64,000 bases of DNA, from contig LNGK01000006.1 of assembly GCA_001510575.1 (NCBI GenBank), forward strand, positions 248,001 through 312,000, given 5' to 3'. The notes below the pieces were generated by a model. The model had not been told where the DNA came from. It searched no databases and saw only the letters and a list, made by a program, of their open reading frames with translations. Each line of letters opens with the position of its first letter. Positions within the stretch are counted from its first letter, which is position 1. The DNA comes from Knoxdaviesia capensis (lineage: Eukaryota; Ascomycota; Sordariomycetes; Microascales; Gondwanamycetaceae). The position numbers were made by a program, and so were the translations under genes. Shown here piece after piece: positions 22,428-34,070 of the stretch.

Positions 22428-23264
22428 ATGAACGCCTTCAGTGTAAGGCGGCCCATGGGCCCGCTGAAGTCGCTGTTCCGCCACACCAGATTAGCCCGGC
22501 AATTGCAGCGCTCCTACTCCTCAGATGCTGCCGCGCAGCCGCCCTCACAACCTCCCTCAGACCCGACGACGCCGCCGACCAACTTCAAATACACTCTCCG
22601 TATGTGATTTTCTGCCCCGGAGCCCCGTCTGGGCCTTGCCTGGAGTGTCTGAGTGAGACTCGGTAGTCTTCAAGGCTGCACCCGAAAGCGCCTCCGTCTT
22701 GCTAACTCGTCATGCCCTTCCCCTGCAACAGACAACCGCGACACCCGCAAACACCCAGCCTACGCCGTGTGGCCCAGCACGAAGCCCGTGCCGACGATGC
22801 CGAAGGACGCGCTGCAAGCGTTCCACGCGAAGCAGGTCGCGCGCCACGACCCGACGGGCGCGCGCTCGGCGCTCTTCTCGAAGCAGCGCCGCGACGCCGC
22901 CAAGGTCGGCGACGTGCTGATGGTCACCACGCGCCACGGCGAGCCGTTCTCCGGCGCCCTCGTGCAGATCCGCCGCCGCGGCATCGACACCGCCGTGCAG
23001 CTGCGCGGCCAGCTCATGAAGACCGGCGTCGAGATGTGGTACAAGCTGTACTCGCCCACCGTCGCCGGCATGGACATCATCTGGCGCCGCCCGCGCCGCG
23101 CCCGCCGCGCCCGCCTCACCTACCTGCGCAAGCCCAAGCACGACATGGGCTCGGTTGAGCATCTCGTGTTTGCGTGGAAGCGCGAACGCTCGACTCTGCG
23201 CTCGTCGTCTGCTCGTGGCGGTGCCCGCGGCAGCAGGAGCTTGGCCACCATCTTCGAGCCGTGA
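22428..23264 (+). CDS. img1: Mitochondrial large-subunit ribosomal protein bL19m
   Basis: Component of the mitoribosome large subunit, orthologous to bacterial L19 and yeast Img1. Two exons: 22428-22599 and 22732-23264, giving 234 aa. The N-terminal 40 residues (MNAFSVRRPMGPLKSLFRHT, then RLARQLQRSYSS) form a mitochondrial presequence. The L19 core follows: VGDVLMVTTRHGEPFSGALVQIRRRGIDTAVQLRGQ, then VEMWYKLYSPTVAGMDIIWRRPRRARRARLTYLRKP. The splice GTATGT...CAACAG in phase 1 gives YTLHNRDTRKHPAYAVWPS. The final 45 residues are Arg/Ser-rich. Codon use shows strong third-position G/C. Transcribed divergently from an unknown mitochondrial protein. Confidence 0.88.
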
Positions 23265-24091
23265 GTGGCTTGCCAGTCTGGTGGAATTGGGTGCTCCCTC
23301 TATCGTTTTCTCTCTTTTGCGTTTTTTCCCTTCCAGTTATCGAGAGGCTTGGCTGTGTAGATGATAGGCTCGACGTCGATGAGCATGTACTGTACTATTA
23401 GACCCACATATAAACATTCAATGTTCCATGTATTTCAATATCTTTCACCCGATCACTACTAAGGCCATGTCAAGGACGTAGGGCTGACCGAATGTTCTCT
23501 TATGATCCATTCAGGGAAATCTGCTTATATATCTGGCTAGCATTTCTAAACCTGCACCTCACTTGGAGCTAGCTCTTCCTCTCTGACAGTACGCCCGACA
23601 CAATTGTACACGAAAACAGCTTTCCTCCGGGAAACGCCAGCTCCTCACACAAACAAACAGATGAAAGATTAAACAGAAGTATGGACTGCGGATATGCCCG
23701 CGTCAATCAAACACCTAAACCCCCTTCCCGGAAATTCTGCAAGTCTATGGCGGTTCGGGCTGCGGCAATGCAACCAATAATAAATACGAATAAAATATTA
23801 AAAACAAACATAAAACAAAACCTTTGGAAAAAAAGAAAAAGAAAAAGAAAAGAAAACGCCCGACTCTTGACCGGTGCGATGGGCAAGGTTCAGAGTTTAG
23901 GGGCCAGACAAAAGAAGACCAAACGCCAGAGCCAGGATATGGTGAACTCCTGAAATTCCTACTGGGAGCTGTTTCCCAAGTTTGGACCAAACAGATGAAG
24001 AACAAAATGAATGATTTGCAGAAGATTCGATTGAGTCATAAGAAAAGAGAATAAGAAAAAAAATATTTGAGAGAAACGAAAATGGCGGAGC
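23265..24091. other. Intergenic convergent region
   Basis: Spacer between bL19m (+) and the TRK gene (-), holding both 3' flanks. It is A-rich on the plus strand around 23820-23860 and 24050-24065. No supportable gene. Confidence 0.5.
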
Positions 24092-26969
24092 CTAGGAAGT
24101 TGTGGCCGATCGCGACAGATGATTGTGATGGTTATTCTGTCTGCTCCGCCCAGGCTGGTCTGCCGAAGAGGGGTCATCATCAATAACGTCATCGTCGTCG
24201 TTCATCACCGGCATCGATTGGCGACGGCGGCCCAGAGTGAACGAGTCACTCCGCTTGTGGCGGTACTCGGGAAGCACCGGGCCCGGATGGAAAGCCTTGG
24301 AGAACAGGCTGGTGTTGGTCCTTTCAATGCCGCGCGGAGGCGAGTGCACAGACCGGCGTCCAATGGTTCCGGTGGTGAGGACACGCTGAAGACCGGGAGG
24401 GTTGTGATGGTGGATGGGAAGACCCTCAGATTCCATGGCAAAGCGCTTCTCACTCGGCAACAGAACGGCACGATCAAGACCGTACGGAAGACCACGGTGG
24501 CGCCCACGGATCTGCATGGCAATGATAACCAGCTTGCCCAGAGTGCTGAACTGGGCACTCAGGGACGTGTTTGTGCCGGGATAGCCAAGACTGAGTCCGA
24601 CAGTTCCGTAGGCGCTCACTACTTCGAACAGCACCGCCCACATCTGGAAATCGTTGTTTTGCAGCTTCGACCCTTCGGTGATGGCCAGAATAAAGAATCC
24701 CAGCGCAACATACCACAAATCGAAAGACAACTGACGCCGCAAATGGGCTCCGATGTAAGATTTGCCGTGGGCGTCGGCATTTTCATCATCGTGGGCGTCG
24801 TACACGCCCAGAGACATTTCTTCATACACGTTGGTGCGGCGGATGGAAATGGCAATGGGAAGCACGGAGACGTACATCATGATGAGATAGGACGCCTGCA
24901 CAGCCGGGTGGAGCTGGGAGATATCGATCGAACTGAAACCAGCGGTTCTGGTGCAAGCAGCGATGAAGAGTCCGTTGACGAATTTAAGGCCGGTGGAAAG
25001 GCTCTCAACCACTTGAGCATTCCGCTGTTCAAGAGAAACAGAAAGATATTGTTAGCAACCTGGAATTCTCACAATGGGTAGACAGAGAAGGAGTCTGGAA
25101 GATAAAAACTTACATCGAGGAGAATGAAGAACAACAGATCGATGATGTTGAAGGCAAGCAGAATCGCCAAAAGCCACCAGGTAGCGTCTGAGGGGAAAAG
25201 GAGCGTGAAGCATCGACGAGGGTGGTCCAGAAGGAACTGCAGTTCCTCCCACACACCAGACCCCTTGGGAACAACAAAGGAAAGAATCCAAATCGTGAAT
25301 CTCAGGAGAATCGGGAAGCCAGTGTTTCCGATGATAATCAGGAATGTCATGACCATCAAGACGTAGGATGAGTGCGAAAACGAGAGCATACTATCAGGGG
25401 TGAGGGTGAGCCCGACATCCATGAAGGCCGAGCCGGCAGTATAGAAGCCCCAGAAGGTCCTGGAGACTCCCGCATTCTCGACCACAGCGCCATACTCAGC
25501 ATTGTGGAGAATATACGGCAGCAGGAAGGCCAGGCCGAACAAAAAGAACCCCCAGAAGTAAACGGCCAGAATCAGCGACAGAGTGCGCAGGGCACGATAC
25601 TCGATTCCACCCAATTCTTCTCGCTGCTCCAGCGTCAGATCCCAGAATTGAGAGTTACGTCCTGTGGTGGGCGTATAACTCAGGTACGGCATATCGGTTG
25701 AGCGACTGAAGATATTCTGCACCGACGTCAGGACGCGTTGTAACGGGCGTGTTGCGGGGTCTTCCGAAGCGTGATGGGGCGACTTGCGCGACCGGAAGAT
25801 ACGGGGTATACGGAAACGGAAGGGAGAAAAGGTGTTTTTGATGGCGGTGACATCCTCCTGGAACTCGTCGCGATGGCGGTTGACCACGGGCTCTTCAATG
25901 ACGATGGTCCGGTGCGGGTGAGTGCCGTCGTCGGCAGCTCCCGCCGGATGCGAGACGTGCGAGGTTTGCGTGGTGGTTCGGGACAATGCATGCCCTTCGG
26001 AGTCGTTAGAGCCAGACCGGGAATGGCTTGTGTCGACGGGGGTCGGTCGCGCTCCACGGTCGGCATCTCGGGGGCCGGGAATGCGCAAGACCTCATTGTC
26101 GTAGTCGGTCATTCTCCGGGCAATTAACTGAGCACCGCGCTGACGGTTGCGGAAGTCCGGGGCTTCGAAAGTAATCTGCTGTTGGCGCTGCGGAGTCGGC
26201 AGATCAGAGATACCGTCACCAGGAGGAATCTTCGGCGTGATTGGTCGGCGAGTGATAGCGTCAGGGGCCACAGAAGATACTGACGATCCCATGCTGTTAC
26301 GGATGGGCGTGGGCGCGGCGGTCTCCAGGGGAGTTCCATCGTTTGCGATGCGAGTGGGCTGGGACGGATTATGGACGACGACAATATCACTGGCATTGAC
26401 AGCAGCTCCATTTCGAAGTTGATGGATGTCAACCACCTGCTTCATCCGCGTGGCACGTCTCCGGTAGCGACCATCCCAAACATAGTTTTGAAGAGACTTC
26501 TCGAACCAGTATAAGCGAAGATACACGACGAACGAGTGGATGGAGATGGGGTTAGACACCCATGGCGCAAGGAATAAAACGGCTTGCTGAAAGGTGTTCA
26601 AAGAGTTGAGGTTGACAGTGTTCAGTCCGGCCTGAGTATTTGCACCAGAGCCGAGGAAGAGAGCATCAATATAGGCGATGTTTCCTTTTCCCGAGGCGAC
26701 CAACAGAATCGAGGCGAGCATTGACATGGAAATAATCAGGAAATCTGTGTTCACAATACGAGTTAGCCCAGCTGGGACAAGATATGCATGAAGCAGTATA
26801 AAGAGTCCCTAGCACTAGCACCCGTGATGTGCAAGAGAGTCAATTGGCCTATAAACTTACAATGGGCGGAAATAAAGTTGAAATGCGGCGTCTTGGACAG
26901 AAAGGACGGTTTAACCGATTTGAACTGCTTCCACAGCCAAGAGCCGGCATTGTTGAGAGGGTTTGACAT
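24092..26969 (-). CDS. trk1: TRK-family potassium transporter
   Basis: High-affinity K+ uptake protein of the plasma membrane, related to yeast Trk1/Trk2 and built from four fused membrane-pore-membrane units. Three exons: 26969-26861, 26744-25114 and 25024-24092, giving 890 aa. Exon 1 ends SAH and splices in phase 1 to YFLIISMSMLASILL. The four pore segments are seen in order: GSGANTQAGLNTVNLNSL, GSAFMDVGLTLTPDSM, CTRTAGFSSIDIS and SAYGTVGLSLGYPGTNTSL, each with the filter glycine. A hydrophilic Ser/Arg-rich cytoplasmic loop of roughly 250 residues separates units 1 and 2, as in fungal TRKs. The C-terminal tail is Arg/Asp-rich. The second junction is phase 0 (ILLD then RNAQVVESL). Confidence 0.92.
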
Positions 26970-29922
26970 GTCTTATTTCCGTGAAGGATGGGTGGGAAGG
27001 AAGAAAAAAAAACGAGAGGCAAGGGATCATATATCAAATGGGACTAGCTGGTTTGGCGAGTTCCAGCCAATTGGTAGAAAGAGAGGTTCGAGAGGCTTGG
27101 CCGGCCGGATATCAGGATGCCAAGAAAAGCTCGGTAGAGATCACCGGATCCGAGGCAGATCGGGAAAGTAACAGAACACGAAGCGACGACGCGACGTGTT
27201 TCTCGAAGGATTGGCGCGTGGGCACGTGCAACGGAGAGACGGCGAGACAGGACGGAAGGAGCGAGTGCCCAAATGACGCCGGAAAGGAGTTGGACAAAGA
27301 ACCGTGTTTTTTGCTGTGGTTGACAAAAGCGCGAGTGGAAGAAAATGACGAAAATTGGGAGACAAGAGTCCAGACTTTGGTTTTTGGGTTCCTCTGGAGG
27401 TATCAAGATTGCGCTCCAGGACAATTCCGAAGAGAACCAGAGAGCAGTCGACGACAGCGGAGGCTTGGCGGAACACCGGAGGATCGCAGGGTGGTTTCGA
27501 CCGGATTGGCCGGAGGTGGACACCAGATCAATGTTGCTGAGGAAGACGTAAAAACGGAAGTGTTGACGTTGTTGTATGGATGTAAGAGAGCGGCAGAATC
27601 CAGAAGAGAGAATATTGTTAAACCAGGTGCATATAGAGGAGCAACCACAACGGCGGGCCGAAGGGAACAATATGCGAAAAGGGGGGGGGTTGTTAGAGAA
27701 CAGTCATGGTGATGGGAATCGAGATTCAAGACAGAGGATATGGAAAAGGGGAAAAAGGAGAGTGAGGAGGAAGAAGGAGAAGATCGGGAGATCTGGATAG
27801 AGTCGGTCGGTGGTGGTGAGAGAGAGTAAAAACAAAGAAACCACCAGAGAGAAAAGAAGAAACCCAAAAATATGAACGAGGGAAAAAAGACGGCTCAGAA
27901 GGTCTAGGCTAGTGAAATTTGGTTGGATTAACTAAGGCCCAACGAGGGAGTTGGAAAATAGCCCTCGCTCGTGGGACTTCTGAGGAAGGAACAGCAAGAA
28001 TCGCCGACTCCCAAGCTGACTATCAATTATGTCTTAGATAACCGATAACGTGATTGCCAACGAGGTGGAAATTAAGAAGCAAGAGGAGGTCAAGTTAACG
28101 AACGAACGAGAGAGGGAGGGAAGGGGAGAAGGAAAATCAGAAGGATGGGAGGGAGAGAATTTAAGAAGATCACCAGGAAATTGAGTTTTTCTCTCTCTCG
28201 CTCTCTCTCTCTCTCTTTTCTCCTCCCCTAGCTTCTTGGTGTTAGGGCGCCACTTTTCCTCTCTACGGGCGCGGCCAAAATTATATAAGTAGCACTTGCA
28301 GAGAGGAGAGAGAGAGATATAGATGCATTGGCAATGGCGTCTGTGTAGTGGTGGTGGAGCCGCCCCAGTTTATATGCTCTTCCCACCTCCTCACCCGAAT
28401 CAACTGGTGGATATACGCTGACACGGGCTCCACCTCTAGACGTGGAACAAAAGATTCCCATCGAAGGGGGCCTGGCTGCCATGATATAAACGGTAACATT
28501 TGCTCTTCTCACGGTGCCTCACGGCATGTTCCTTTGCCGCTGTCTACGTGTGTGAATGTCAGAAACTTGGCCGGTGGTGGCAATGCCGTCTCGTAGTCAG
28601 CCCATAGGACTAGGAAGAAAAAAAAGAAAAAGGATATGTCCGTTGGCCCAGGTTCTGCAACCACGAGACAATTTCCTGCTGGCCACCCACTGTCCCCGTT
28701 GTTATTCCGTCCTCGGTGATTGGCACCGCCCTCTCTTTCCACCAGAGCCTCGTTGTCTCACCGTCCAACAAAGAGAGCATGTAGCTGAGACAGTTGTTAC
28801 ATTCGCCGTCGGAGGGGGGGGATGTTGTGTCCACGTAGAAACTGGACAACACACACACGCACACACCCACTGAATCCAAGTTGCCTTCGCGACCACGCCA
28901 TATCTTGTGTCCTGTGCCTGTCCGCTTTTCTCTGACTATTGGATTCCACTGTACAGTACAGTATATCACTGGCGGGACCCGCCATTACACTGTCTGAGCT
29001 TCTTGCGCCCCTGCACACATGCGATTTGCCATGCCACACGCCACACGCATCATGACCTCTTTCACTCAGCTGTCCTGATAGGTCTCCACAACAGCAGCAA
29101 AACTCCCCTATCGACAGTTTTCAGAAAGTCGGCGCTAGATCTAGGACATGAAAAACTCAAACCTTGATTGGACGTATGTATGGACTACGGAGCACAAGAC
29201 AATCCAGACGATATCAGCCGGTCACAAGCCATTCACCGGCAATCTCAACTGTCCTTTTTGAAAATACTGTGATATGTGCTGTGTTTGGCCCCGCGGCTAA
29301 TCGGCCCCTTTTGGCGTGTAATAATAATCAACCTCCTTCCACAAACACTGTTGGCAATAAACCGCTTCAAGCCGTGCTGCGTAAAACCCACGTGGGCCTC
29401 GACTCCAAATCTGGCTCTTTGATATGGTGCGTGCTCCTTCCCCCCCAAACCCCAAGAAAAACCACCCCATCGAACCTCACCAGTAGTGTCCCCCCAACAA
29501 ACACAAATCAGGAAAGAGCGACGGACTTCGTGAAAGACCGGCCATGCGCGTAAACGATACAACATGCATCTAACGAGGTGGACACTCTCCTTCATAACCC
29601 TCAACCCTAGAGTAATCACCTAATTGGTTTCTTCCTGGAGGCCTCCTGGACTTCCCCACCATGCAGATCGCCAAGTGTAAACTGGCGATGGGTCTTTCAT
29701 GCTCGATTCAGTCACCCTATTCAGTATTTCACGGTATCCCAAATATCTTCAGAAGAAAAGCGGAGGTAGAATTGTCCTATTCTATGGATAGAAAAAGAAT
29801 GGAAAGGGTAAGAAGCAAAGGTGCTAAGAATACATCATGGTAAGTGACAGCCAATGCATAATCCTCCCATGAGACGGCATTTATCCCGCAAGTCGCTTCC
29901 ACCAAAAAAAAAAAAGAAGCCC
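26970..29922. other. Intergenic region upstream of the TRK gene
   Basis: About 3 kb between the TRK start and the XPB stop. Purine-rich plus strand at 26990-28160 reads as CT-rich on the TRK strand and fits its promoter and leader. A (CT)n microsatellite lies at about 28188-28216, a (CA)n tract at about 28848-28866, and a TGTACAGTACAGTAT element at 28950-28964. No supportable gene on either strand. Confidence 0.55.
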
Positions 29923-32478
29923 TTACCCAGCCGTCCGCTTCTCCTTCTCGCGCGCAATCTTCTTGAAGAACGAGTTGCTCTCCTTCTTCTTCGCTTTGAG
30001 CCCCTTGTTCGCCGCCTTGTTCTGCTCAATGTACGCCATGTCCTGGCCGCCGCTCAACTCGCCGAGCCCGCCGGCCGTGCGCCGCGCGCCCTTCTTCTTG
30101 CGCGCCCCGCTGCGGATGTTGCCGCTCGTCCACAGGTCGTCCGGAATGTCGTCCTTCTCGTCCAGCTCCTCGTTCTCGACAATCACCTGGTGCAGCAGCT
30201 CGCGCCGCTCCTCCTCCGTCGCAAACGCCAGCTCCGGCGTGTTCTGGATGTTCTTCAGGTGCGTGATCACCTTGAAGGCGTAGCCCTGGTCGACGAGGAA
30301 CGCCTGCCGCTTCGACGAGTAGAACATCTCCTGCGTGTCCTTCGATACCAGCGAGTAGAAGAATGCGTTGAAGCCCTCGTCGTTACGGCGCTTCGCTCGC
30401 AGAATTCGACCCAACCGCTGGGCCTCTTGACGCCGTGAGCCGTAGTGCGAGGATATTTGAATCAGACACGTGGCTTCGGGAAGATCCAGCGACGTGTCTC
30501 CAATCTTCGACAGGAACAGCGTGTTCACCGTTGGGTTCACCTGGAATAGGTGCAGGACTCGCATGCGTTCCTGTTGCGGCGTGGCGCCGTAGATGAAGAA
30601 CTTCTTCAGCTTGAGCGCATAGGCCTTGAGCGCGTACACATTGTCGGAGAACACAATGATCTTGTCGCCGCGCGCCTCGTGGTACTCGATGAGGTACTGG
30701 CACGCTTGGAATTTGTACGGGTTCATGATGTAGAGCAGGCCCTTCTTGCGAGCCGAAGCGTTGATGTACTCCTTGAAGAACTCCTTCGGCATCGGGCACC
30801 AGACTTCCGCACACTGCACCTTGGCAATGTGGCCCTGCTGAGACAGCTCCATCCAGTTGGCCTCGTACAACTTCGGTCCAATGAGGAAGTTCAGATCCGA
30901 GATCTTGTCGTCTTCACGCAGCAGTGTAGCCGTCAGGCCCAGCTTCGAGTGGGACTTGATCGATGACGTGACTTTCCGAAAAATATTCGCCGGCACCACA
31001 TGGACTTCGTCGAGGAGCATCAGACCCCACTCGCGTCCGGTTAGGAAATTCATCATCTTGCGGGCCTCGTGCGACCGCTCGCGCGTCTGCGTCACCATGG
31101 AGTAGGTTGTAACGATGATACCCGTATTTCCAGTGAAGATGCGACCCTTGGAGTCCGACGTGAACGCCTCAATGTCGTCAGGGTTGATGTTGGACCACTT
31201 GAGGAACTCGTTTCGCCACTGCACCACCGACATCGAGCTTGTGCACAGCACAATAACTCCCTTCTTGATCGTACACGCCGCCGTGATACCCACGAGTGTC
31301 TTTCCAGCACCGCAGGGAAGCACAATAATCCCACTCTTCGCACGCCCGTTGCCAAACATCTTGCTCAAGCTCTTCTCCTGGTACGGGCGAATCTGCGTTC
31401 CCGGCCGCAGGTCAATCTCCAAGTTAGGATTGACCTCGTCTCGTCGGAACTCGTATTCCTCCAGCACCGGATACTCCAGCTCCAGGCATCTCTTCTGCAC
31501 CGTCTCCACTGCTGTGTCAGGAATCTCGAACGAATGAGTGATTTCGTCTTCTATATCGTCGTCATCGTCAAGTGCCTTTGCCAGCAGGTTCGCGCTTGCC
31601 GCATCCGCGTCGGTCTCGCCGTCCTTGCCTGGTCGGGCCGCACCTCCCTGCTGGATGTTGGTGGCTTGTTTCATGCCAGCAGCATCCTGCGTGCCGGGAA
31701 TGACAAGGCCGGCCATTTTCGGGGCTGCACTTGTCGTAATCCCCTCTTCAGAGTGCACACGAAGCGGCCCGATGACCGGATCCTTGAGCAACAACTGGAG
31801 CACGTCGGCATCGGAACTCTCGACAAAGTACTTGGTGTTTTTCAGCACCAGCTTGACTTTGCCGTAGCTCTTCGTGCAGCCTTCTATGAACTGCCGAATG
31901 CTTGTGGGGAGGGGTGTTTTCAGGAACCGATCCAGGGTATTGATGATATCGGCGGGGGAGAGGCCGACGGATACAGCGGCGTAGAGACTGTGGGTGGTGA
32001 GAGCGTATTCGTGGAGGAAGGTGGGTCGGGACTGAGGTTCCGCAATAGTAATGAGGAAGTCTTGTGCCTGCTCAGCCAGAGGATTGAAGCTTTCGAGGAT
32101 GATCTTCCCTTTTGCCGGGTCGATCCAGAGGGGGCGGTTGTGATGGTCGGGTTTGAGGGCAAGGTATGAGTAGTCGCGCGAGCCGAAGATGTGCGTCAGG
32201 AGGTCTGGGCCTCCCTTCTTGGCCTTGCTAGCTTCTATCTGAGCATAGCGTTCCATGGAGTCGGTCGAGAACTTGTCGACCACCTTTTCGATCTTCTCGT
32301 CTTCCTCTTCTTCAACTTCGGCGGGGGTGCTCATGTTGTCGTCGGAGTAGTCATCGCTGCTATCGGCGCTGCGCTGGGCAGCAAGTCCGGGAGTCGAGAG
32401 TCGAGATGCCCGCCCAACCTTGGACGCCGTTTCGGTAGCTGTCTCCGAGGTGGGCGGTGCCTTTCGCTTGGGGGCCAT
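29923..32478 (-). CDS. ssl2: TFIIH DNA helicase/translocase XPB (Ssl2/Rad25)
   Basis: 3'-5' DNA translocase subunit of TFIIH, needed for promoter opening by RNA polymerase II and for nucleotide excision repair. It is one uninterrupted exon of 851 aa, close to yeast Ssl2. An acidic nuclear N-terminus (MAPKRKAPPTSE, then EVEEEEDEKIEKVV) leads to the damage-recognition-like region (LTHIFGSRDYSYLALKPDHHNRPLW). Helicase motifs are Walker A LPCGAGKTLVG near residue 387, DEVH box LLDEVHVVPA near 489, motif III TATLLRED containing the XPB-specific R-E-D element near 520, and motif VI EAQRLGRILRAKR. The upstream ATG at 32577 was not chosen because MAPKRK is the conserved kind of start. Its promoter faces the CHY gene 682 nt away. 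Confidence 0.96.
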   Translation of the reverse strand: MAPKRKAPPTSETATETASKVGRASRLSTPGLAAQRSADSSDDYSDDNMSTPAEVEEEEDEKIEKVVDKFSTDSMERYAQIEASKAKKGGPDLLTHIFGSRDYSYLALKPDHHNRPLWIDPAKGKIILESFNPLAEQAQDFLITIAEPQSRPTFLHEYALTTHSLYAAVSVGLSPADIINTLDRFLKTPLPTSIRQFIEGCTKSYGKVKLVLKNTKYFVESSDADVLQLLLKDPVIGPLRVHSEEGITTSAAPKMAGLVIPGTQDAAGMKQATNIQQGGAARPGKDGETDADAASANLLAKALDDDDDIEDEITHSFEIPDTAVETVQKRCLELEYPVLEEYEFRRDEVNPNLEIDLRPGTQIRPYQEKSLSKMFGNGRAKSGIIVLPCGAGKTLVGITAACTIKKGVIVLCTSSMSVVQWRNEFLKWSNINPDDIEAFTSDSKGRIFTGNTGIIVTTYSMVTQTRERSHEARKMMNFLTGREWGLMLLDEVHVVPANIFRKVTSSIKSHSKLGLTATLLREDDKISDLNFLIGPKLYEANWMELSQQGHIAKVQCAEVWCPMPKEFFKEYINASARKKGLLYIMNPYKFQACQYLIEYHEARGDKIIVFSDNVYALKAYALKLKKFFIYGATPQQERMRVLHLFQVNPTVNTLFLSKIGDTSLDLPEATCLIQISSHYGSRRQEAQRLGRILRAKRRNDEGFNAFFYSLVSKDTQEMFYSSKRQAFLVDQGYAFKVITHLKNIQNTPELAFATEEERRELLHQVIVENEELDEKDDIPDDLWTSGNIRSGARKKKGARRTAGGLGELSGGQDMAYIEQNKAANKGLKAKKKESNSFFKKIAREKEKRTAG

Positions 32479-33160
32479 TACGCCGGCGACATGAGCCGTC
32501 GCAGTCGAACAGCTTGCTGACTCGTAAACCGATAATGATACTGATAAAAGCTGCTGTAACAAATGAAAGAGTGGCACAAGTGAGTCAATAGGTCAAGGAG
32601 AGAAGATTCACTCGAAGTGAATATAGGTTCGCGATGTTCTTTTAGGGACTTTTCGAGAATTTGGGAGGTTGGAGAATTGTAGGTTGAAGGTGGTGAACGG
32701 ATGAGAAATGCATCGTAGGGCAAACGCGAATTCAGATGCAAGAAGTAGGCAGCAGAAATTAATGGGTTAGATTAGTCAGTGATAAGAGTCGTATCTGTAC
32801 CCTAACCAACCCTAGTATTTACCGCCTCTGGCTTCTAGCACCGTCTTTCCGATTCCAACTCACCAGTTTTGGTGCCAGAAGTCCGATTTTCACAGGTTGC
32901 GCTAACCATATACAGCTAAACATTATGTATTAAGTTTGCTCAGGTGGTGTTAAAACGGGTTATAAAAGTCCCGCCAAATTCCATTTAAGCCCCCAAAACC
33001 TTGGGAGATCATCTAACCTCACGTTCATATTTCCAATCTTTCGTTGTGTGATTCGAATTTGGCACATCTGGTTCGGTAGTCTCATTTGGTTCTGGAACCA
33101 TAATCTACAGTCTTTCTTCAAACCAGAGACTACACAGTTTCACACACATCCTCTTCCAAT
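32479..33160. promoter_or_regulatory. Divergent promoter between XPB and CHY-finger genes
   Basis: 682 nt between divergent start codons. ACCCTAACCAACCCTA, a telomere-like doublet, lies at 32799-32814 roughly midway. GGTGCCA occurs once near 32870. No gene was seen. Confidence 0.4.
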
Positions 33161-33722
33161 ATGTGGTATGTGGTACCCCCCTCCCCCTTTCACGACAACC
33201 CCACATTGTGCATGTTGGGCGATTTCTAATGTGCTCCTGAGCTAACCAAGATGCGAACAGCAAACACGTATTGAACGCGCAAGTCGCGATCCGGTCGCCA
33301 TGCTGTACGTAGCATCCCCTTCCAACCTCCCGGAAACCCAACCTCACAGGACACGCACCTCGTATCACGCCACCACTAACCCTCTCTGCCCGTGAACAGG
33401 CCGGAAATGGTTCGACTGTGCCGAGTGCCACGCCGAGCAGGAGAAACACCCGCTGCTGCAGCAGTTCGACATGACCTTCGCCTGCAAGAAATGCAAGAAG
33501 TGCTTCCGCAAGGACGCCACCGAGTTCGACGAGTCCGACGAGTACTGCCCGCACTGCGACAACCACTATGTCATCAACGCTGTCGTGCCCAAGGCGGGGC
33601 TGACCGTCGAGGGCGAGGATGCCCGTATGGACGCCCGTATGCTGCGCGACGACCGTGTCAAGGTCAACAACGGGCGCATAACTATGTTCGATCCCCAGAA
33701 GGAGGCCGATAAGCTGGGTTAA
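33161..33722 (+). CDS. hot13: CHY zinc-finger protein (Hot13-like), with a 5-nt first exon
   Basis: Small CHY-type zinc-finger protein. Fungal CHY-only proteins include Hot13, an intermembrane-space factor that removes zinc from Mia40 and supports import of small Tim proteins. Three exons: 33161-33165 (ATGTG), 33261-33304 and 33400-33722, giving 123 aa. Spliced N-terminus is MCKHVLNAQVAIRSPCCRKW, the canonical family start, which appears in no single open frame. Donors GTATGT and GTACGT and acceptors GAACAG are good, and phases 2 and 1 match. Zinc ligands are visible in MCKHV, PCCRKWFDCAECH, FACKKCKKCF and YCPHCDNH. The C-terminus is acidic/basic mixed and has no second RING, so this is not a Pirh2-type ligase. 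Confidence 0.85.
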
Positions 33723-34070
33723 GTGCTGGATGCTCCATCAGAAGATGTCTGTGTTGGCTTCGAGGAGCCGTTGCGTGGGGGAGTTATCTGCTTTTTTTCT
33801 TCTTCTTAACCCAGCTTGGTCTTTCGTGTTCTGGTGGTTAGACTATTGCGCGGAATCTGAGTTTACCGAATCATCATGATAATGATACCTCCATACAAGC
33901 TTATTTATGCATCTGATTAATAAAATTGCATAGCGAGAGTCTTACTAGGTGTTTCTTCACTGCTAGGCGTGAGACATAAGTGAGGTGTGGTGGATATACA
34001 CTGATAGTGATGTATTTCATCATTATCATTATCAGTTACTTTCTTTTCGTCTTCTAGCTGGTGTTTCCGT
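33723..34070. terminator. Convergent 3' flanks
   Basis: 348 nt between the converging CHY (+) and proteasome alpha-4 (-) genes, AT-rich around 33890-33950 (AATAAAATTG). No gene was seen. It presumably contains both poly(A) sites. Confidence 0.45.

Noticed and set aside
24119..25081. 320-codon plus-strand frame and similar ones at 21028-21888 and 31069-32169
   Set aside because: Antisense shadows of the TRK, mitochondrial-protein and XPB genes, with no recognisable domain.
32479..32577. Upstream in-frame ATG of the XPB gene at 32577
   Set aside because: The added residues are not XPB-like; MAPKRK at 32478 is the expected nuclear-type start.
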